Shown here in pieces: positions 8,523-17,061 of a stretch of 64,000 bases of DNA. The notes under the pieces are model-generated. The model made no database searches and was not told the origin of the DNA. It was given only the letters and a program-made list of their open reading frames with translations. The translations under genes were made by a program, and so were the position numbers. The stretch spans positions 2,046,001 to 2,110,000 of the forward strand of contig NZ_AP019735.1 in the NCBI RefSeq assembly GCF_006542665.1. The letters are read 5' to 3'. The DNA comes from Alistipes communis (lineage in GTDB: Bacteria > Bacteroidota > Bacteroidia > Bacteroidales > Rikenellaceae). Every line of letters starts with the position of its first letter. The first letter of the stretch is position 1.

Positions 8523-9350
8523 TCAGTATTTCACCTTGATCCACGGAGCTTTCTCCGCCAGCCAGCCTTTGACCTCGATCGGTACGTCGGTGCACATGTA
8601 GTCGCAGCCCAGGTAGGCGCCGAGCATGAAGTCCTCGACCGACTGGCCGGGCCACAGGCTGACGATCAGCCCCTCCTTGTGCGCCTTCTTCACCGCCTTG
8701 CGGCTCGTGCCGTCCATCGTGGCACCCATGCGCTTGATGCCCATGGCCTTGCAGAGGTCGATCGTCTCGTCGTTGCAGGGCTTCGAGGTGATGAGCAGCA
8801 GATCGACGCCCGGATGCTTGGCTTGCAGGTAACGCAGGCCGCGGTAATCTCCCGAGGTGAAGACGAAGGTCGCGTCGGCCGGTTTGACGGCCATGACCGC
8901 GTCGTAGAGCTTGTCGCAGTAGGCATGGAGCCGCTCCTCGGGATAGAGCACCTCGGGTTTGGTTTTCATCTCGAATTCGACGTAGAGGCCCTCTTTGCCT
9001 TTGAGGAATTCGAGCAGTTCGTCGAGGAACATCATCTTGTTGCCCTGCTTGGTCGCCAATTGGCGGATTTCGGCCTCGGTCTTCTCCTCGACGGTTCCCG
9101 TGCCGTTGGTCGTGCGTTCGAGCGAGCTGTCGTGGGTGATGACCAGCGCACCGTCGCGGGTCATGCGGATGTCGGTCTCGAAGCCGCGGTAGCCGGCGTC
9201 GTAGCTGGCCTGGAAGGCCGAAAGGGTGTTTTCATCGTGTTCCATGCGTCCGCCGCGGTGCGAGAAGAGACGGATCTCCTGCTCCTGAGCCGAGGCGTCG
9301 AGCGTCGCGGCCATGCAGGCGGCCAGTGCGATCAAACGGATAGCTTTCAT
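8523..9350 (-). CDS. Secreted glycerophosphodiester phosphodiesterase, copy 1
   Basis: 275-aa GDPD-family enzyme, expected to hydrolyse glycerophosphodiesters to glycerol-3-phosphate and an alcohol. A signal peptide (residues 1-22) precedes a TIM barrel. Active-site residues are visible: H31-R32 in FSHRGG, E58 and D60 in FETDI, H73 in ITHD. The start is the ATG at 9350, giving exactly the length of copy 2, which lies immediately upstream with 1095-base offset. It has its own promoter at 9458-9488. The middle of the protein (about 140-205) differs most from copy 2. Confidence 0.92.
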   Translation of the reverse strand: MKAIRLIALAACMAATLDASAQEQEIRLFSHRGGRMEHDENTLSAFQASYDAGYRGFETDIRMTRDGALVITHDSSLERTTNGTGTVEEKTEAEIRQLATKQGNKMMFLDELLEFLKGKEGLYVEFEMKTKPEVLYPEERLHAYCDKLYDAVMAVKPADATFVFTSGDYRGLRYLQAKHPGVDLLLITSKPCNDETIDLCKAMGIKRMGATMDGTSRKAVKKAHKEGLIVSLWPGQSVEDFMLGAYLGCDYMCTDVPIEVKGWLAEKAPWIKVKY

Positions 9351-9457
9351 CGAATTTGAATTTAGGTTATGTAAGTTCTCGAATGTCATGGATGATCGTT
9401 CGCCCGTGACGGCGGGATTCACCCTTTTCGGGAATACCGCGTGCCGGGAGCGACGAA

Positions 9458-9488
9458 CAAAAGTAGCGTTTTTTTTCGGTTTTGCAAA
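9458..9488 (-). promoter_or_regulatory. Promoter of GDPD copy 1
   Basis: Leftward: -33 TTTG at 9488-9485, 19-nt spacer, -7 TACTTTTG at 9465-9458. Both elements and spacing fit the Bacteroidetes consensus. The predicted leader to the ATG at 9350 is about 100 nt. The -33 element lies in a TTTGCAAA palindrome (9481-9488). Confidence 0.7.
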
Positions 9489-9560
9489 CGCCGGCGTCCG
9501 ATTCCTTTCGATTCCCTTTCATTTTCTTCCGGCCGGTACGCCTTCCGTTTGCGGGGAGAC

Positions 9561-9589
9561 GAAAACCGGAGCCTTTCGGAGGCTCCGGT
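9561..9589 (-). terminator. Terminator after GDPD copy 2
   Basis: A 10-bp perfect stem (9565-9574 with 9580-9589); on the minus strand it is followed by TTTTC. It sits 29 bases beyond the stop codon of the gene at 9618-10445. Confidence 0.75.
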
Positions 9590-9617
9590 CGTGTGTCGGG
9601 CGGAGGAACGTGTCCGC

Positions 9618-10445
9618 TCAGTATTTCACCTTGATGTAGGGGGCGTTCTCCGCCAGCCAGTTCTTGACGCGGATGGGCACGTCGGTGCACATCAGGTCGC
9701 AGCCCAGATAGGCGCCGAGCATGAAATCCTCGACCGACTGGCCCGGCCACAGGATGACGGTCAGCCCCTCCTTGTGGGCGCGTTTGACGGCTTTGCGGCT
9801 TGTGCCGTCCATCGTGCAGCTCAGGCGCTTGATGCCTACGGCCTTGCTGAAATCGATCGTCTCGTCGCAGCAGGGTTTGCCCGTGATGAGCATCAGCTCG
9901 GCGTCGGGATGGTTCATCTGCATGTAGCGCAGCGCACGGTAGTCGCTCGACGTGAAGACGAACTGCGCGTCGGCCGGCTCGGCCGTCTTCACCATGCGGT
10001 AGAGTTCGTCGCAGTATCGGGCCAGCCGTTCCTCGGGGTAGAGCGCCGCGGGGTGGGTCTTCATCTCGAACTCGACGTAGAGGCCCTCTTTGCCTTCGAG
10101 GAATTCGAGCAGTTCGTCGAGGAAGAGCACCTTGTTGCCCTGCTTGGTGCGCAGTCGGCGGATTTCGGCCTCGGTCTTCTCCTCGACGGTTCCCGTGCCG
10201 TCGGTCGTGCGTTCGAGCGAGCTGTCGTGGGTGATGACCAGCGCGCCGTCGCGGGTCATGCGGATGTCGGTTTCGAAGCCGCGGTAGCCGGCGTCGTAGC
10301 TGGCCTGAAAGGCCGAAAGGGTGTTTTCATCGTGCTCCATGCGTCCGCCGCGGTGCGAGAAGAGACGGATCTCCTGCTCCTGCGCCGCTGCATCGAGCGT
10401 CGCGGCCATGCAGGCGGCCAGTGCGATCATTCGGATCTTGTTCAT
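9618..10445 (-). CDS. Secreted glycerophosphodiester phosphodiesterase, copy 2
   Basis: 275-aa paralogue of the next gene downstream, same length and signal peptide type. The catalytic set (HRGG, ETD, THD) is intact, so it should be active on glycerophosphodiesters. Residues 24-75 are almost identical to copy 1, whereas about 140-205 diverge, including the segment around GKPCCDETIDFSKAVG. It starts 46 bases after the maturase gene on the same strand, so it probably belongs to a sulfatase-maturase-GDPD transcript ended by the hairpin at 9561. Confidence 0.92.
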   Translation of the reverse strand: MNKIRMIALAACMAATLDAAAQEQEIRLFSHRGGRMEHDENTLSAFQASYDAGYRGFETDIRMTRDGALVITHDSSLERTTDGTGTVEEKTEAEIRRLRTKQGNKVLFLDELLEFLEGKEGLYVEFEMKTHPAALYPEERLARYCDELYRMVKTAEPADAQFVFTSSDYRALRYMQMNHPDAELMLITGKPCCDETIDFSKAVGIKRLSCTMDGTSRKAVKRAHKEGLTVILWPGQSVEDFMLGAYLGCDLMCTDVPIRVKNWLAENAPYIKVKY

Positions 10446-10491
10446 TTCGATCGAAGGGTTTGGTTCGTAATTTTCGGTTGCCGCAGGGTCT

Positions 10492-11733
10492 CTAACGGCC
10501 GTCGCCCATTCGTTTTCGCGCCCACTCCATCACGTTGGCGGGGGCGCGGCGGTGCATCAGTTCGTTCCGCATGAAGTCCATGTAGGGCTCCGCATGACGG
10601 AAAAACCGCTGGTAGCCTTTGCAGAGATAGTTCAGCCCGGGTTCGCCTTCGCGCGTGCGTTCGAAACGGTTGCGGGGGCACTCGCCGTTGCAGGCGAACA
10701 GGTAGCGGCAGCGGCGGCACTGCGTGGGCAGCGCCCGCAGTTTGGCGTCGCCGAAGGCCGTCTGGCGCGGGCCGCGCATCAGCTCCGTGAGCGGTGTTTC
10801 GAGGATGTTTCCCAGCTTGTATTCGGGGAAGACGAAGTGGTCGCAGGCGTAGAGATCGCCGTTGAACTCCAATGCCCCCGCATGACCGCAGTTCTTCGAG
10901 AGCGTGCAGACGCCCGGCGCTTCGCCCACCCAGTTGGCCAGCGTGGCGTCGAACAGCTGCACGAAAATGCGCCCCACGTCGCCGACGACCCACTCGTCGA
11001 ACAGCGCGCAGGTGAAGCGTCCCCACTGTTCGGGCGTGACCGAAAAATCGGCCAGCGGGGCGCCGGCGTCGGCTGCCGAGGCGAGCTGTCGGCCGTCGTC
11101 GTGCGGCAGGATGCGTTCCACGACGGGGGTGAATTGCAGGAACCGGCAGCCGATCGAGCGAAAGAACCGGTAGAATCCCGCGGGGTCGTCGGCGTTGTGG
11201 CGGTTGACTACGGCCAGCGCGTTCCACTCCACGCCGTGTTTCTGCAACAGCGCCACGCCCCGCATCACCGCCTCGAACGTGGGGCCTCCCTGCCGGTCGC
11301 GGCGGTAGAGGTCGTGCGCCTCGGGCGGTCCGTCGAGCGAGATTCCCACCAGCCAGCCGTTTTCGCGGAAGAACTCGCACCACGCATCGTCCAGAAGCGT
11401 GCCGTTGGTCTGGATGCTGTTGTCGATCTGCCGTCCGTCGGCGTAACGTCGTTGCAGTTCGACCACGCGGCGGTAGAAGTCGCGCGAGCGCAGCAGGGTT
11501 TCGCCTCCGTGCCATGCGAAGGATACGGCGTCGCCCGCCTGTGCGGCGATGTAGTCGCGGATGAAGCGTTCGAGCAGTTCGTCGCTCATCGTCTGCGCGG
11601 GTGCGGCGGGGTAGAGGTTGCTCTTTTCGAGGTAGTAGCAATAGGTGCACCGCAGGTTGCAGCGCGCACCCGCGGGTTTGGCCATTACATAGAAGGGCCG
11701 CACGTATTGCCGGTATGAGAGTATTTCGTCCAT
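10492..11733 (-). CDS. Anaerobic sulfatase-maturating enzyme (radical SAM/SPASM)
   Basis: 413-aa radical SAM enzyme that oxidises the active-site Ser or Cys of sulfatases to formylglycine, in the cytoplasm. The SAM-binding cluster motif is at C25, C29 and C32 (CNLRCTYCYY). A C-terminal SPASM region holds further clusters in CGHAGALEFNGDLYACDHF and CRRCRYLFACNGECP. I use the ATG at 11733, matching the usual N-terminus, rather than 11760. It follows the sulfatase gene on the same strand, and that sulfatase is the obvious client. Confidence 0.92.
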   Translation of the reverse strand: MDEILSYRQYVRPFYVMAKPAGARCNLRCTYCYYLEKSNLYPAAPAQTMSDELLERFIRDYIAAQAGDAVSFAWHGGETLLRSRDFYRRVVELQRRYADGRQIDNSIQTNGTLLDDAWCEFFRENGWLVGISLDGPPEAHDLYRRDRQGGPTFEAVMRGVALLQKHGVEWNALAVVNRHNADDPAGFYRFFRSIGCRFLQFTPVVERILPHDDGRQLASAADAGAPLADFSVTPEQWGRFTCALFDEWVVGDVGRIFVQLFDATLANWVGEAPGVCTLSKNCGHAGALEFNGDLYACDHFVFPEYKLGNILETPLTELMRGPRQTAFGDAKLRALPTQCRRCRYLFACNGECPRNRFERTREGEPGLNYLCKGYQRFFRHAEPYMDFMRNELMHRRAPANVMEWARKRMGDGR

Positions 11734-11837
11734 TGCGGTGTCAGCGTCGGTTTGTCGCACCTCCCTTCGGAGGAGCTATTCGGCCGTCCGGCCCTTCGCG
11801 GCGAAGACGGAGCCTTCGCATGCGGTCGGCCTGCCGG

Positions 11838-13379
11838 TCAGACTTCGGGGATCTCCATTTTGAAAAGCGGATTTTCCGGCTCGGTATGCGAGGCGCGGAT
11901 GAATTCCCACATCCGGGCCACCACGTCGGGGTGGTCGGCCGCCACGTCGTGCTCTTCCAGCAGGTCGTGCCGCACGTCGTAGAGTTCGAGCTGCGTATTT
12001 CCCTCCTTGACCTTGCGCAGCAGCCCTTTCCAGTCGCCCCAGCGCACGGCGACCCATCCCTTGCCGCCGGGGAATTCCCAGTAGAGGTAGTCGTGTTCCT
12101 GCTGGCGGCGCTCCTTGCCGCGGATCGTGGGCCACAGCGAGATGCCGTCGGTCGGGGGCGTTTCGACGCCGGCGATGTCGCACAGCGTGGGCATCACGTC
12201 GGGGAAGTAGCCGACGTGTCCGTTCACGTGCGGCCGGTCGATGCGGTCGCCCCACGCCACGATGAAGGGCATCCGGATGCCGCCTTCGCGCAGCGACGAT
12301 TTGCCCCATCCCTTGCCGCTGCGGAAGGGATGCGCGCTCTGGAACCATTCGGTCGAGGAGCAGGAGTTCGACGCCGGCCCGTTGTCGCTCGTGACGACGA
12401 TGATCGTGTCGTCCCAGATGCCCAGCCGCTTCAATTCGGCCACCAGCCCGCCGACCTGCCGGTCGAAATAGGTGATCATCGCGGCGTAGGTGGCGTGCGG
12501 CCAGCGCGAGGGGAAATACCCCTTGCCTTCGATCGGCGCTTCGTCGCCGAACTTCTCGACGTAGTACTGCACCATCTCGTCGGGAGCCTGCATCGGGCTG
12601 TGCGGGATGGGCGTCGTCCACATCAGGAAGAAGGGCCGTTCGCGGTTTTCGTTCACGAAGCGCAGCACGCGGTCGTACATGATGTCGGGGCTGTACGTCT
12701 GCTGCGTATATTTGTCGTAGCTGTGCGGGTCGAGCGGATCGGCGCCCTCGTCGAGCGGCGTTCCGGGAGGCAGCAGCTCGTTGTCCAGATAGATGCGGCG
12801 GTCGTTCTCCCAGAGGAAAGGCGGATAGTAGCAGTGCGCCTGTCGCTGGCAGATGCAGCCGAAATATTCGTCGAAGCCCATCTTGTTGGGCGTACTTTCG
12901 GTGGCGGGGCCGCCGACGCCCCACTTGCCGATCATCGCCGTGCGGTAGCCGCCCTGCCGCATCACCGAGCCGAGCGTCGGCGTGCCCGCTTTGAGCGGGG
13001 CCTGTCCTTCGAGCGTCGAGTCGCGCAGCATCGCTTCATGGTTCCACACGTCGCCGCGCGCGGTCATCTCGTCGTTGGCGCGGATCTGGGCGTGTCCCGT
13101 GTGCATGCCCGTCAGCAGGCCGCAGCGGGCGGGCGACGAGAGCGGCGCGGCCGAATACATGTCGGTGAAGCGGATGCCGCGTGCTGCCAGCGAGTCGATG
13201 TTGGGCGTTTCGATGCGCGTCTGGCCGTAACAGCCGAAATCGCCGTAGCCGGCGTCGTCCATCAGGATGAAGATCACGTTGGGCTTGCGTTCGGGCGTCT
13301 TGTCGCACGAAACGGCCGTCAGCGCGGGGACGGATGCGGCCCCCAGGACGAGTGCGCGGGAGAGGGTGGAAGTTTTCAT
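11838..13379 (-). CDS. Sulfatase (formylglycine-dependent, Ser-type)
   Basis: 513-aa exported arylsulfatase-family enzyme, likely removing sulfate from glycans or mucin. The N-terminal signal ends near LTAVSC, so it may be a lipoprotein. The metal site begins PNVIFILMDDAGYGD. The formylglycine motif is SSPARCGLLTG with Ser81 as the residue to be modified, so it is a Ser-type sulfatase needing the maturase encoded next to it. Other sulfatase hallmarks: GKWGVGG, THATYAAM-like His motif (RWPHATYA) and VTSDNGP. The start is the ATG at 13379; the frame is open to 13433. Confidence 0.93.
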   Translation of the reverse strand: MKTSTLSRALVLGAASVPALTAVSCDKTPERKPNVIFILMDDAGYGDFGCYGQTRIETPNIDSLAARGIRFTDMYSAAPLSSPARCGLLTGMHTGHAQIRANDEMTARGDVWNHEAMLRDSTLEGQAPLKAGTPTLGSVMRQGGYRTAMIGKWGVGGPATESTPNKMGFDEYFGCICQRQAHCYYPPFLWENDRRIYLDNELLPPGTPLDEGADPLDPHSYDKYTQQTYSPDIMYDRVLRFVNENRERPFFLMWTTPIPHSPMQAPDEMVQYYVEKFGDEAPIEGKGYFPSRWPHATYAAMITYFDRQVGGLVAELKRLGIWDDTIIVVTSDNGPASNSCSSTEWFQSAHPFRSGKGWGKSSLREGGIRMPFIVAWGDRIDRPHVNGHVGYFPDVMPTLCDIAGVETPPTDGISLWPTIRGKERRQQEHDYLYWEFPGGKGWVAVRWGDWKGLLRKVKEGNTQLELYDVRHDLLEEHDVAADHPDVVARMWEFIRASHTEPENPLFKMEIPEV

Positions 13380-13430
13380 TTCGGGTTTCTTTTTCGGGAA
13401 GTTTTTAGTAGTCTTGTTGCTTTTCGTTTG

Positions 13431-13438
13431 CAAATATA
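13431..13438 (-). promoter_or_regulatory. Probable -7 box of the sulfatase gene
   Basis: TATATTTG on the minus strand, 52 bases before the sulfatase start. No good -33 TTTG is seen at 19-20 nt, so it may need an activator. It overlaps a TTTGCAAA palindrome (13428-13435). Confidence 0.45.
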
Positions 13439-13476
13439 GTCTTTTCAGGTGAAAAAGAGCTTCTCTTCCCGAAAAC

Positions 13477-14484
13477 TTATAATTTTCTCACCGACCGGCA
13501 GACGATCAGCGAAGGCGGCAGACGCCGTTGCTCCTCCCCGCCGGTTTCGCCCGCGATCCGTTGCAGGAGAATTTCCATCGCCTGCGCGCCGATCTCGTCG
13601 CTGGGCTGGCCGACGCGGGTGACGGCGGGGTCGAGGTAGTCGAGGTAGTCGTAGTTGTCGAACGAGACGAGCGAGATGTCGTCCGGAATGCGCAGTTTCA
13701 TTTCGCGCACGGCTTTGAGCGCACCCAGCAGAATCGTGTTACTCAGCGCGAAGATGGCCGTGGGCCGCTGTCGGACGTGCAGCGCCCGCAAGGTCTGTTC
13801 GTACCCGTTGCGGATCGAGAACCCGTCGCCCGTGACGCGGGCGTAGGCGCTCAGCCCGTTGTCTTCGAGCGCCTGCCGGTAGCCCCGCACGCGGTCGGCC
13901 GACGGGATCGAGTGGCGCACGCCCTGGATGCAGAGGATCCGCCGGTGGCCGCGGTCGATGAGGTGCTGCGTCGCCTCGCGGCCGCCCCGCAGGTTGTCGG
14001 TCACCACGTAGGGCAGCGACGTCTTCGCGAAGTGGCGGTCGATGCAGACGACGGGCGTCTGGCGCGCGGTCGCTTCCAGAAAGGCGGGGTCGTCGCCCGC
14101 CGGGGCGATCAGGATGCCGTCGACCTTGCGCGACAGGAGCGAACGGACTCCCTCGCGTTCGTTGCGTTCGTCCTCCGACGTGTCGATCAGGATGACTTTG
14201 TAGCCCTTCGCCCGCGCTTCGTGGACGATGATGCTGGCGATATGGGCGAAATAGGGGTTGTCGATGCTGGGGATCAGCAGACCGAGCGTGTCGGTACGGC
14301 TGGTGCGCAGCCCTTTGGCCAGCAGGCTGGGCGTGTAGTTGCAGCGTTCGGCCTCGCGCGCGATGAGCGCGACGGTCTTCTCGCTGATACGGTATTTGGC
14401 GGCCTGTCCGCTCAGTACGCGGGAGACGGTCGAAACCGAAAAGCCGGTGCGTTGCGCGATGCTGATGAGGGTCTCTTTCGACAT
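13477..14484 (-). CDS. LacI-family transcriptional regulator
   Basis: 335-aa DNA-binding regulator. The N-terminal HTH is at residues 5-25 (ISIAQRTGFSVSTVSRVLSG) with the hinge following (YTPSLLAKGLRTSRT), then a periplasmic-binding-protein-like effector domain (LGLLIPSIDNPYFAHI; DRHFAKTSLPYVV; ISLVSFDNYDYLDYL). It is divergent from the ribokinase gene, and a CAAACGTTTG palindrome lies just after the kinase promoter, so repression of the kinase in the absence of a sugar is likely. The effector sugar is not predictable. The sulfatase unit downstream may also be controlled. Confidence 0.92.
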   Translation of the reverse strand: MSKETLISIAQRTGFSVSTVSRVLSGQAAKYRISEKTVALIAREAERCNYTPSLLAKGLRTSRTDTLGLLIPSIDNPYFAHIASIIVHEARAKGYKVILIDTSEDERNEREGVRSLLSRKVDGILIAPAGDDPAFLEATARQTPVVCIDRHFAKTSLPYVVTDNLRGGREATQHLIDRGHRRILCIQGVRHSIPSADRVRGYRQALEDNGLSAYARVTGDGFSIRNGYEQTLRALHVRQRPTAIFALSNTILLGALKAVREMKLRIPDDISLVSFDNYDYLDYLDPAVTRVGQPSDEIGAQAMEILLQRIAGETGGEEQRRLPPSLIVCRSVRKL

Positions 14485-14503
14485 AGGCGGGTCTATTTCG
14501 AGA

Positions 14504-14511
14504 CAAAGTTA
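14504..14511 (-). promoter_or_regulatory. -7 box of the LacI-family gene
   Basis: TAACTTTG on the minus strand, 20 bases before the ATG at 14484, giving a leader of only about 13 nt. No clear -33 element. Confidence 0.45.
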
Positions 14512-14540
14512 GAAAAATATGTGAAAAACAGGGCCGCGAT

Positions 14541-14571
14541 TTTGTTTTTTTACTTTTCGTTTTTACTTTTG
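14541..14571 (+). promoter_or_regulatory. Ribokinase promoter
   Basis: -33 TTTG at 14541-14544, 19-nt spacer, -7 TACTTTTG at 14564-14571: a full match to the Bacteroidetes consensus. Start predicted near 14578, leaving a leader of about 120 nt. Confidence 0.72.
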
Positions 14572-14582
14572 CAGAACTTGCA

Positions 14583-14592
14583 CAAACGTTTG
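14583..14592. promoter_or_regulatory. Candidate LacI-family operator
   Basis: A perfect palindrome CAAACGTTTG with the central CG typical of LacI/GalR operators, about 5 bases after the predicted ribokinase transcription start and about 100 bases from the regulator gene. Its position fits repression by blocking initiation or elongation. Confidence 0.6.
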
Positions 14593-14700
14593 CGTTGAAG
14601 CTGGACGGCTGTTTTGCGGGATGATGACCGCGGTTGTCCGCACGCCGGATGCGGAGCGTTTGAACCTGAAACTTTACTAACTAACCGATTTGTTCGATTT

Positions 14701-15618
14701 ATGGGAAAAATAGTGGTGATCGGTAGCGCCAATACCGATTTGGTGGTGAAGACCGACCGGATGCCTTCGCCGGGCGAAACGATTCTCGGCGGCAGCTTCA
14801 TGATGTCAGGCGGCGGCAAGGGGGCCAATCAGGCCGTCGCGGCTTCGCGGCTGGGCGGCGAAGTGACCTTCGTGGCGCGCGTGGGGAACGATCTGTTCGG
14901 CGAGCGTGCGCTCGCGGGCTACCGCGCCGAGCGGTTGGACGTGCGCCATGTGACGCGCGACGCAACCGTGCCGTCGGGCGTGGCGCTGATCTGCGTCGAT
15001 GGGGCGGCCGAGAATTCGATCGTCGTGGCCCCGGGCGCCAACGAGCGTTTGTCGCCGGAGGACGTCGACCGGGCGGAGGCCGAGATCGCGGCGGCGGATT
15101 TCGTCGTGTTGCAGCTCGAAATTCCGCTGCCTGCGGTGATGCGTGCGGCCGAGGTGGCCGAGCGGCACGGCGTGCGGGTGATCCTCAATCCCGCCCCTGC
15201 GGCGGCGATCCCCGACGAGCTGCTGCGGCGCTGCTACCTGCTTACGCCCAACCGCGGGGAGTGCGCCATGCTCACGGGAATGCCCGTAGCCGATGCGGCC
15301 GGTGCGGAGCGGGCGGCCGACGCGTTGCTGGCGCGCGGCGTACGGCACGTGGTGGTGACGCTCGGCAGCGAGGGCGCACTCGTCAAGGGGGCGGAGAGCT
15401 GCGAACGGGTGGCGGCACGGAGGGTCGAGGCGGTCGATACGACGGGTGCGGGCGACACCTTCAACGGTGCGCTGGCCGTGGCGCTTTCCGAAGGGCGTCC
15501 GCTCTCGGAGGCGGTGCGTTTCGCCACGGCGGCTTCGGCGATCGCCGTCACGCGCATGGGCGCCCAAAGCGCCGTTCCGATGCGCGAAGAGGTCGATGCA
15601 CTGCTGGCGGAGGTCTGA
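14701..15618 (+). CDS. rbsK: Ribokinase (PfkB family)
   Basis: 305-aa PfkB-type sugar kinase, probably phosphorylating D-ribose at O5. N-terminal signature GSANTDLVVKTDRMPSPGET, Gly-rich GGSFMMSGGGKGANQA binding the sugar, and the second PfkB signature DTTGAGDTFNGAL with the catalytic Asp at about D252. The length is typical of ribokinase. The start is the ATG at 14701; a longer frame begins upstream at 14614 but is outside the domain. Under control of the divergent LacI-type regulator. A related sugar kinase specificity (e.g. deoxyribose) cannot be excluded. Confidence 0.88.
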   Translation: MGKIVVIGSANTDLVVKTDRMPSPGETILGGSFMMSGGGKGANQAVAASRLGGEVTFVARVGNDLFGERALAGYRAERLDVRHVTRDATVPSGVALICVDGAAENSIVVAPGANERLSPEDVDRAEAEIAAADFVVLQLEIPLPAVMRAAEVAERHGVRVILNPAPAAAIPDELLRRCYLLTPNRGECAMLTGMPVADAAGAERAADALLARGVRHVVVTLGSEGALVKGAESCERVAARRVEAVDTTGAGDTFNGALAVALSEGRPLSEAVRFATAASAIAVTRMGAQSAVPMREEVDALLAEV

Positions 15619-15683
15619 CTACGATGCACGTGCGAAGCGTGCGGCGGGGCTGTGATCGGATCCCGACGTCGAAAATAAACGAG

Positions 15684-15718
15684 ATCCGGCGAATTTCAGA
15701 ATTTGAAATTCGCCGGAT
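15684..15718 (-). terminator. Terminator of the arginine operon
   Basis: A perfect 15-bp stem (15684-15698 with 15704-15718) with a 5-nt loop, between the convergent ribokinase and argH genes. On the minus strand it is followed by a T-rich CTCGTTTATTTTC. It may also stop ribokinase transcription. Confidence 0.75.
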
Positions 15719-15763
15719 TCTCATTGCCGAAGTCGCGGACCCGCGTCCCGACGGCATCCCGAC

Positions 15764-17059
15764 CTACTCGAACCGCTCCATCACGCGTTCCATCTTGGCA
15801 CGGATGCGGTCGTTGCAGAGATTGCCGATACTCCCTTCGTGGGTGTGGCGCACCTCGCGCGTGGGCCGGTACGTTCCCGCCTGCACCTGCTCGCCTACGC
15901 GGCGGTAGGCCTCGCGGAACGGCACGCCCTGCAACACCAGCCGGTTGACGTCCTCCACGGTGAAGAGGTAGTCGTAACGCGCATCGTCGAGGATATTCTC
16001 CCGCACGCGGATATGCTGCAACATGAAATCGCACATCGCAAGGCATTCGGCCAGCGTCGCGGTGGCAGGAAAAAGGATGTCCTTCAACAGTTGCAGATCG
16101 CGGTGGTAGCCCAGCGGCAGGTTGGTCACGAGCAGCGCGATCTCGTTGGGAACGCCTTGCAGGCGGTTGCACTTGCCGCGCATGATCTCGAAGACGTCGG
16201 GATTCTTCTTGTGGGGCATGATGCTCGATCCGGTGGTCAGCTCGTCGGGGAACGACACGAAGCCGAAGTTCTGGCTCATGTAGAGGCACACGTCCATGGC
16301 GAAGCGCCCCAGCGTGGCGGCCACGGCGGCCACGGCCGCGGCGGCGGCGCGTTCGCTCTTGCCGCGGCTCATCTGCGCCGCCACGACGTTGTAGTTCAGG
16401 TCGGCGAACCCCAGCAGCCGCGTGGTCATCGTCCGATCCAGCGGGAACGACGAGCCGTAGCCGGCCGCCGACCCCAGCGGATTCTGATTGGCCACGTCGT
16501 AGGCGGCCGCCAGCAGTCGCATGTCGTCCACCAGCGTCTCGGCATAGGCGCCGAACCACAACCCGAACGACGAGGGCATCGCCACCTGTAAATGCGTATA
16601 ACCGGGCATCAGCACGTCGCGGTAGCGTTCGCTCAGCTCCTGCAATCGGTCGAAGAGCGTGCGCACGCGGTGCGCCGTCTGCCACAGTTCGTCGCGCAGG
16701 AAGAGTTTCAGGTCGACCAGCACCTGATCGTTGCGCGAGCGGCCGGCGTGGATCTTCTTGCCCACTTCGCCCAGACGCCGCGTGAGCTGCAGTTCGACCT
16801 GCGAGTGGACGTCCTCCGTCCCCTCCTCGATCTCGAACCGCCCCTCCTCGATCTCGCTTCGGATCTGTTCCAGCCCCGCCAGCAGGGTCTTCAACTCGTC
16901 GGCCGTCAGCAGGCCGATGTGTTCCAACATCCGGATGTGGGCCATCGACCCTTCGACGTCGTACCTGGCCAGCCGCATGTCGAGCTGACGGTCGTCGCCC
17001 ACCGTGAAACGTTCGATCATCTCGTCGGGTTCGAAACCCTTGTCCCATAATTTCGCCAT
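15764..17059 (-). CDS. argH: Argininosuccinate lyase
   Basis: 431-aa enzyme of the fumarase/aspartase superfamily that splits argininosuccinate into arginine and fumarate, the last step of arginine synthesis. The signature GSSIMPHKKNPD holds the catalytic Ser loop; HAGRSRNDQ and MPGYTHLQVAMP are also present. I use the ATG at 17059, three bases after the preceding stop codon; a TTG at 17065 would add two residues. It is the last gene of the leftward arginine operon. Confidence 0.95.
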   Translation of the reverse strand: MAKLWDKGFEPDEMIERFTVGDDRQLDMRLARYDVEGSMAHIRMLEHIGLLTADELKTLLAGLEQIRSEIEEGRFEIEEGTEDVHSQVELQLTRRLGEVGKKIHAGRSRNDQVLVDLKLFLRDELWQTAHRVRTLFDRLQELSERYRDVLMPGYTHLQVAMPSSFGLWFGAYAETLVDDMRLLAAAYDVANQNPLGSAAGYGSSFPLDRTMTTRLLGFADLNYNVVAAQMSRGKSERAAAAAVAAVAATLGRFAMDVCLYMSQNFGFVSFPDELTTGSSIMPHKKNPDVFEIMRGKCNRLQGVPNEIALLVTNLPLGYHRDLQLLKDILFPATATLAECLAMCDFMLQHIRVRENILDDARYDYLFTVEDVNRLVLQGVPFREAYRRVGEQVQAGTYRPTREVRHTHEGSIGNLCNDRIRAKMERVMERFE

Positions 17060-17061
17060 CG

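Larger units (their letters stand above)
8523..10445 (-). repeat. Tandem gene duplication of the GDPD gene
   Basis: Two direct copies of 828 bp (8523-9350 and 9618-10445), offset by 1095 bases. They are near-identical in nucleotide sequence over their first about 220 bases and clearly diverged in the middle, a mosaic pattern. Confidence 0.85.

Noticed and set aside
13428..13435. TTTGCAAA palindromes at 13428-13435 and 9481-9488 as operators of the LacI-type regulator
   Set aside because: They lack the central CG of the candidate operator at 14583 and may simply arise from overlapping promoter boxes.
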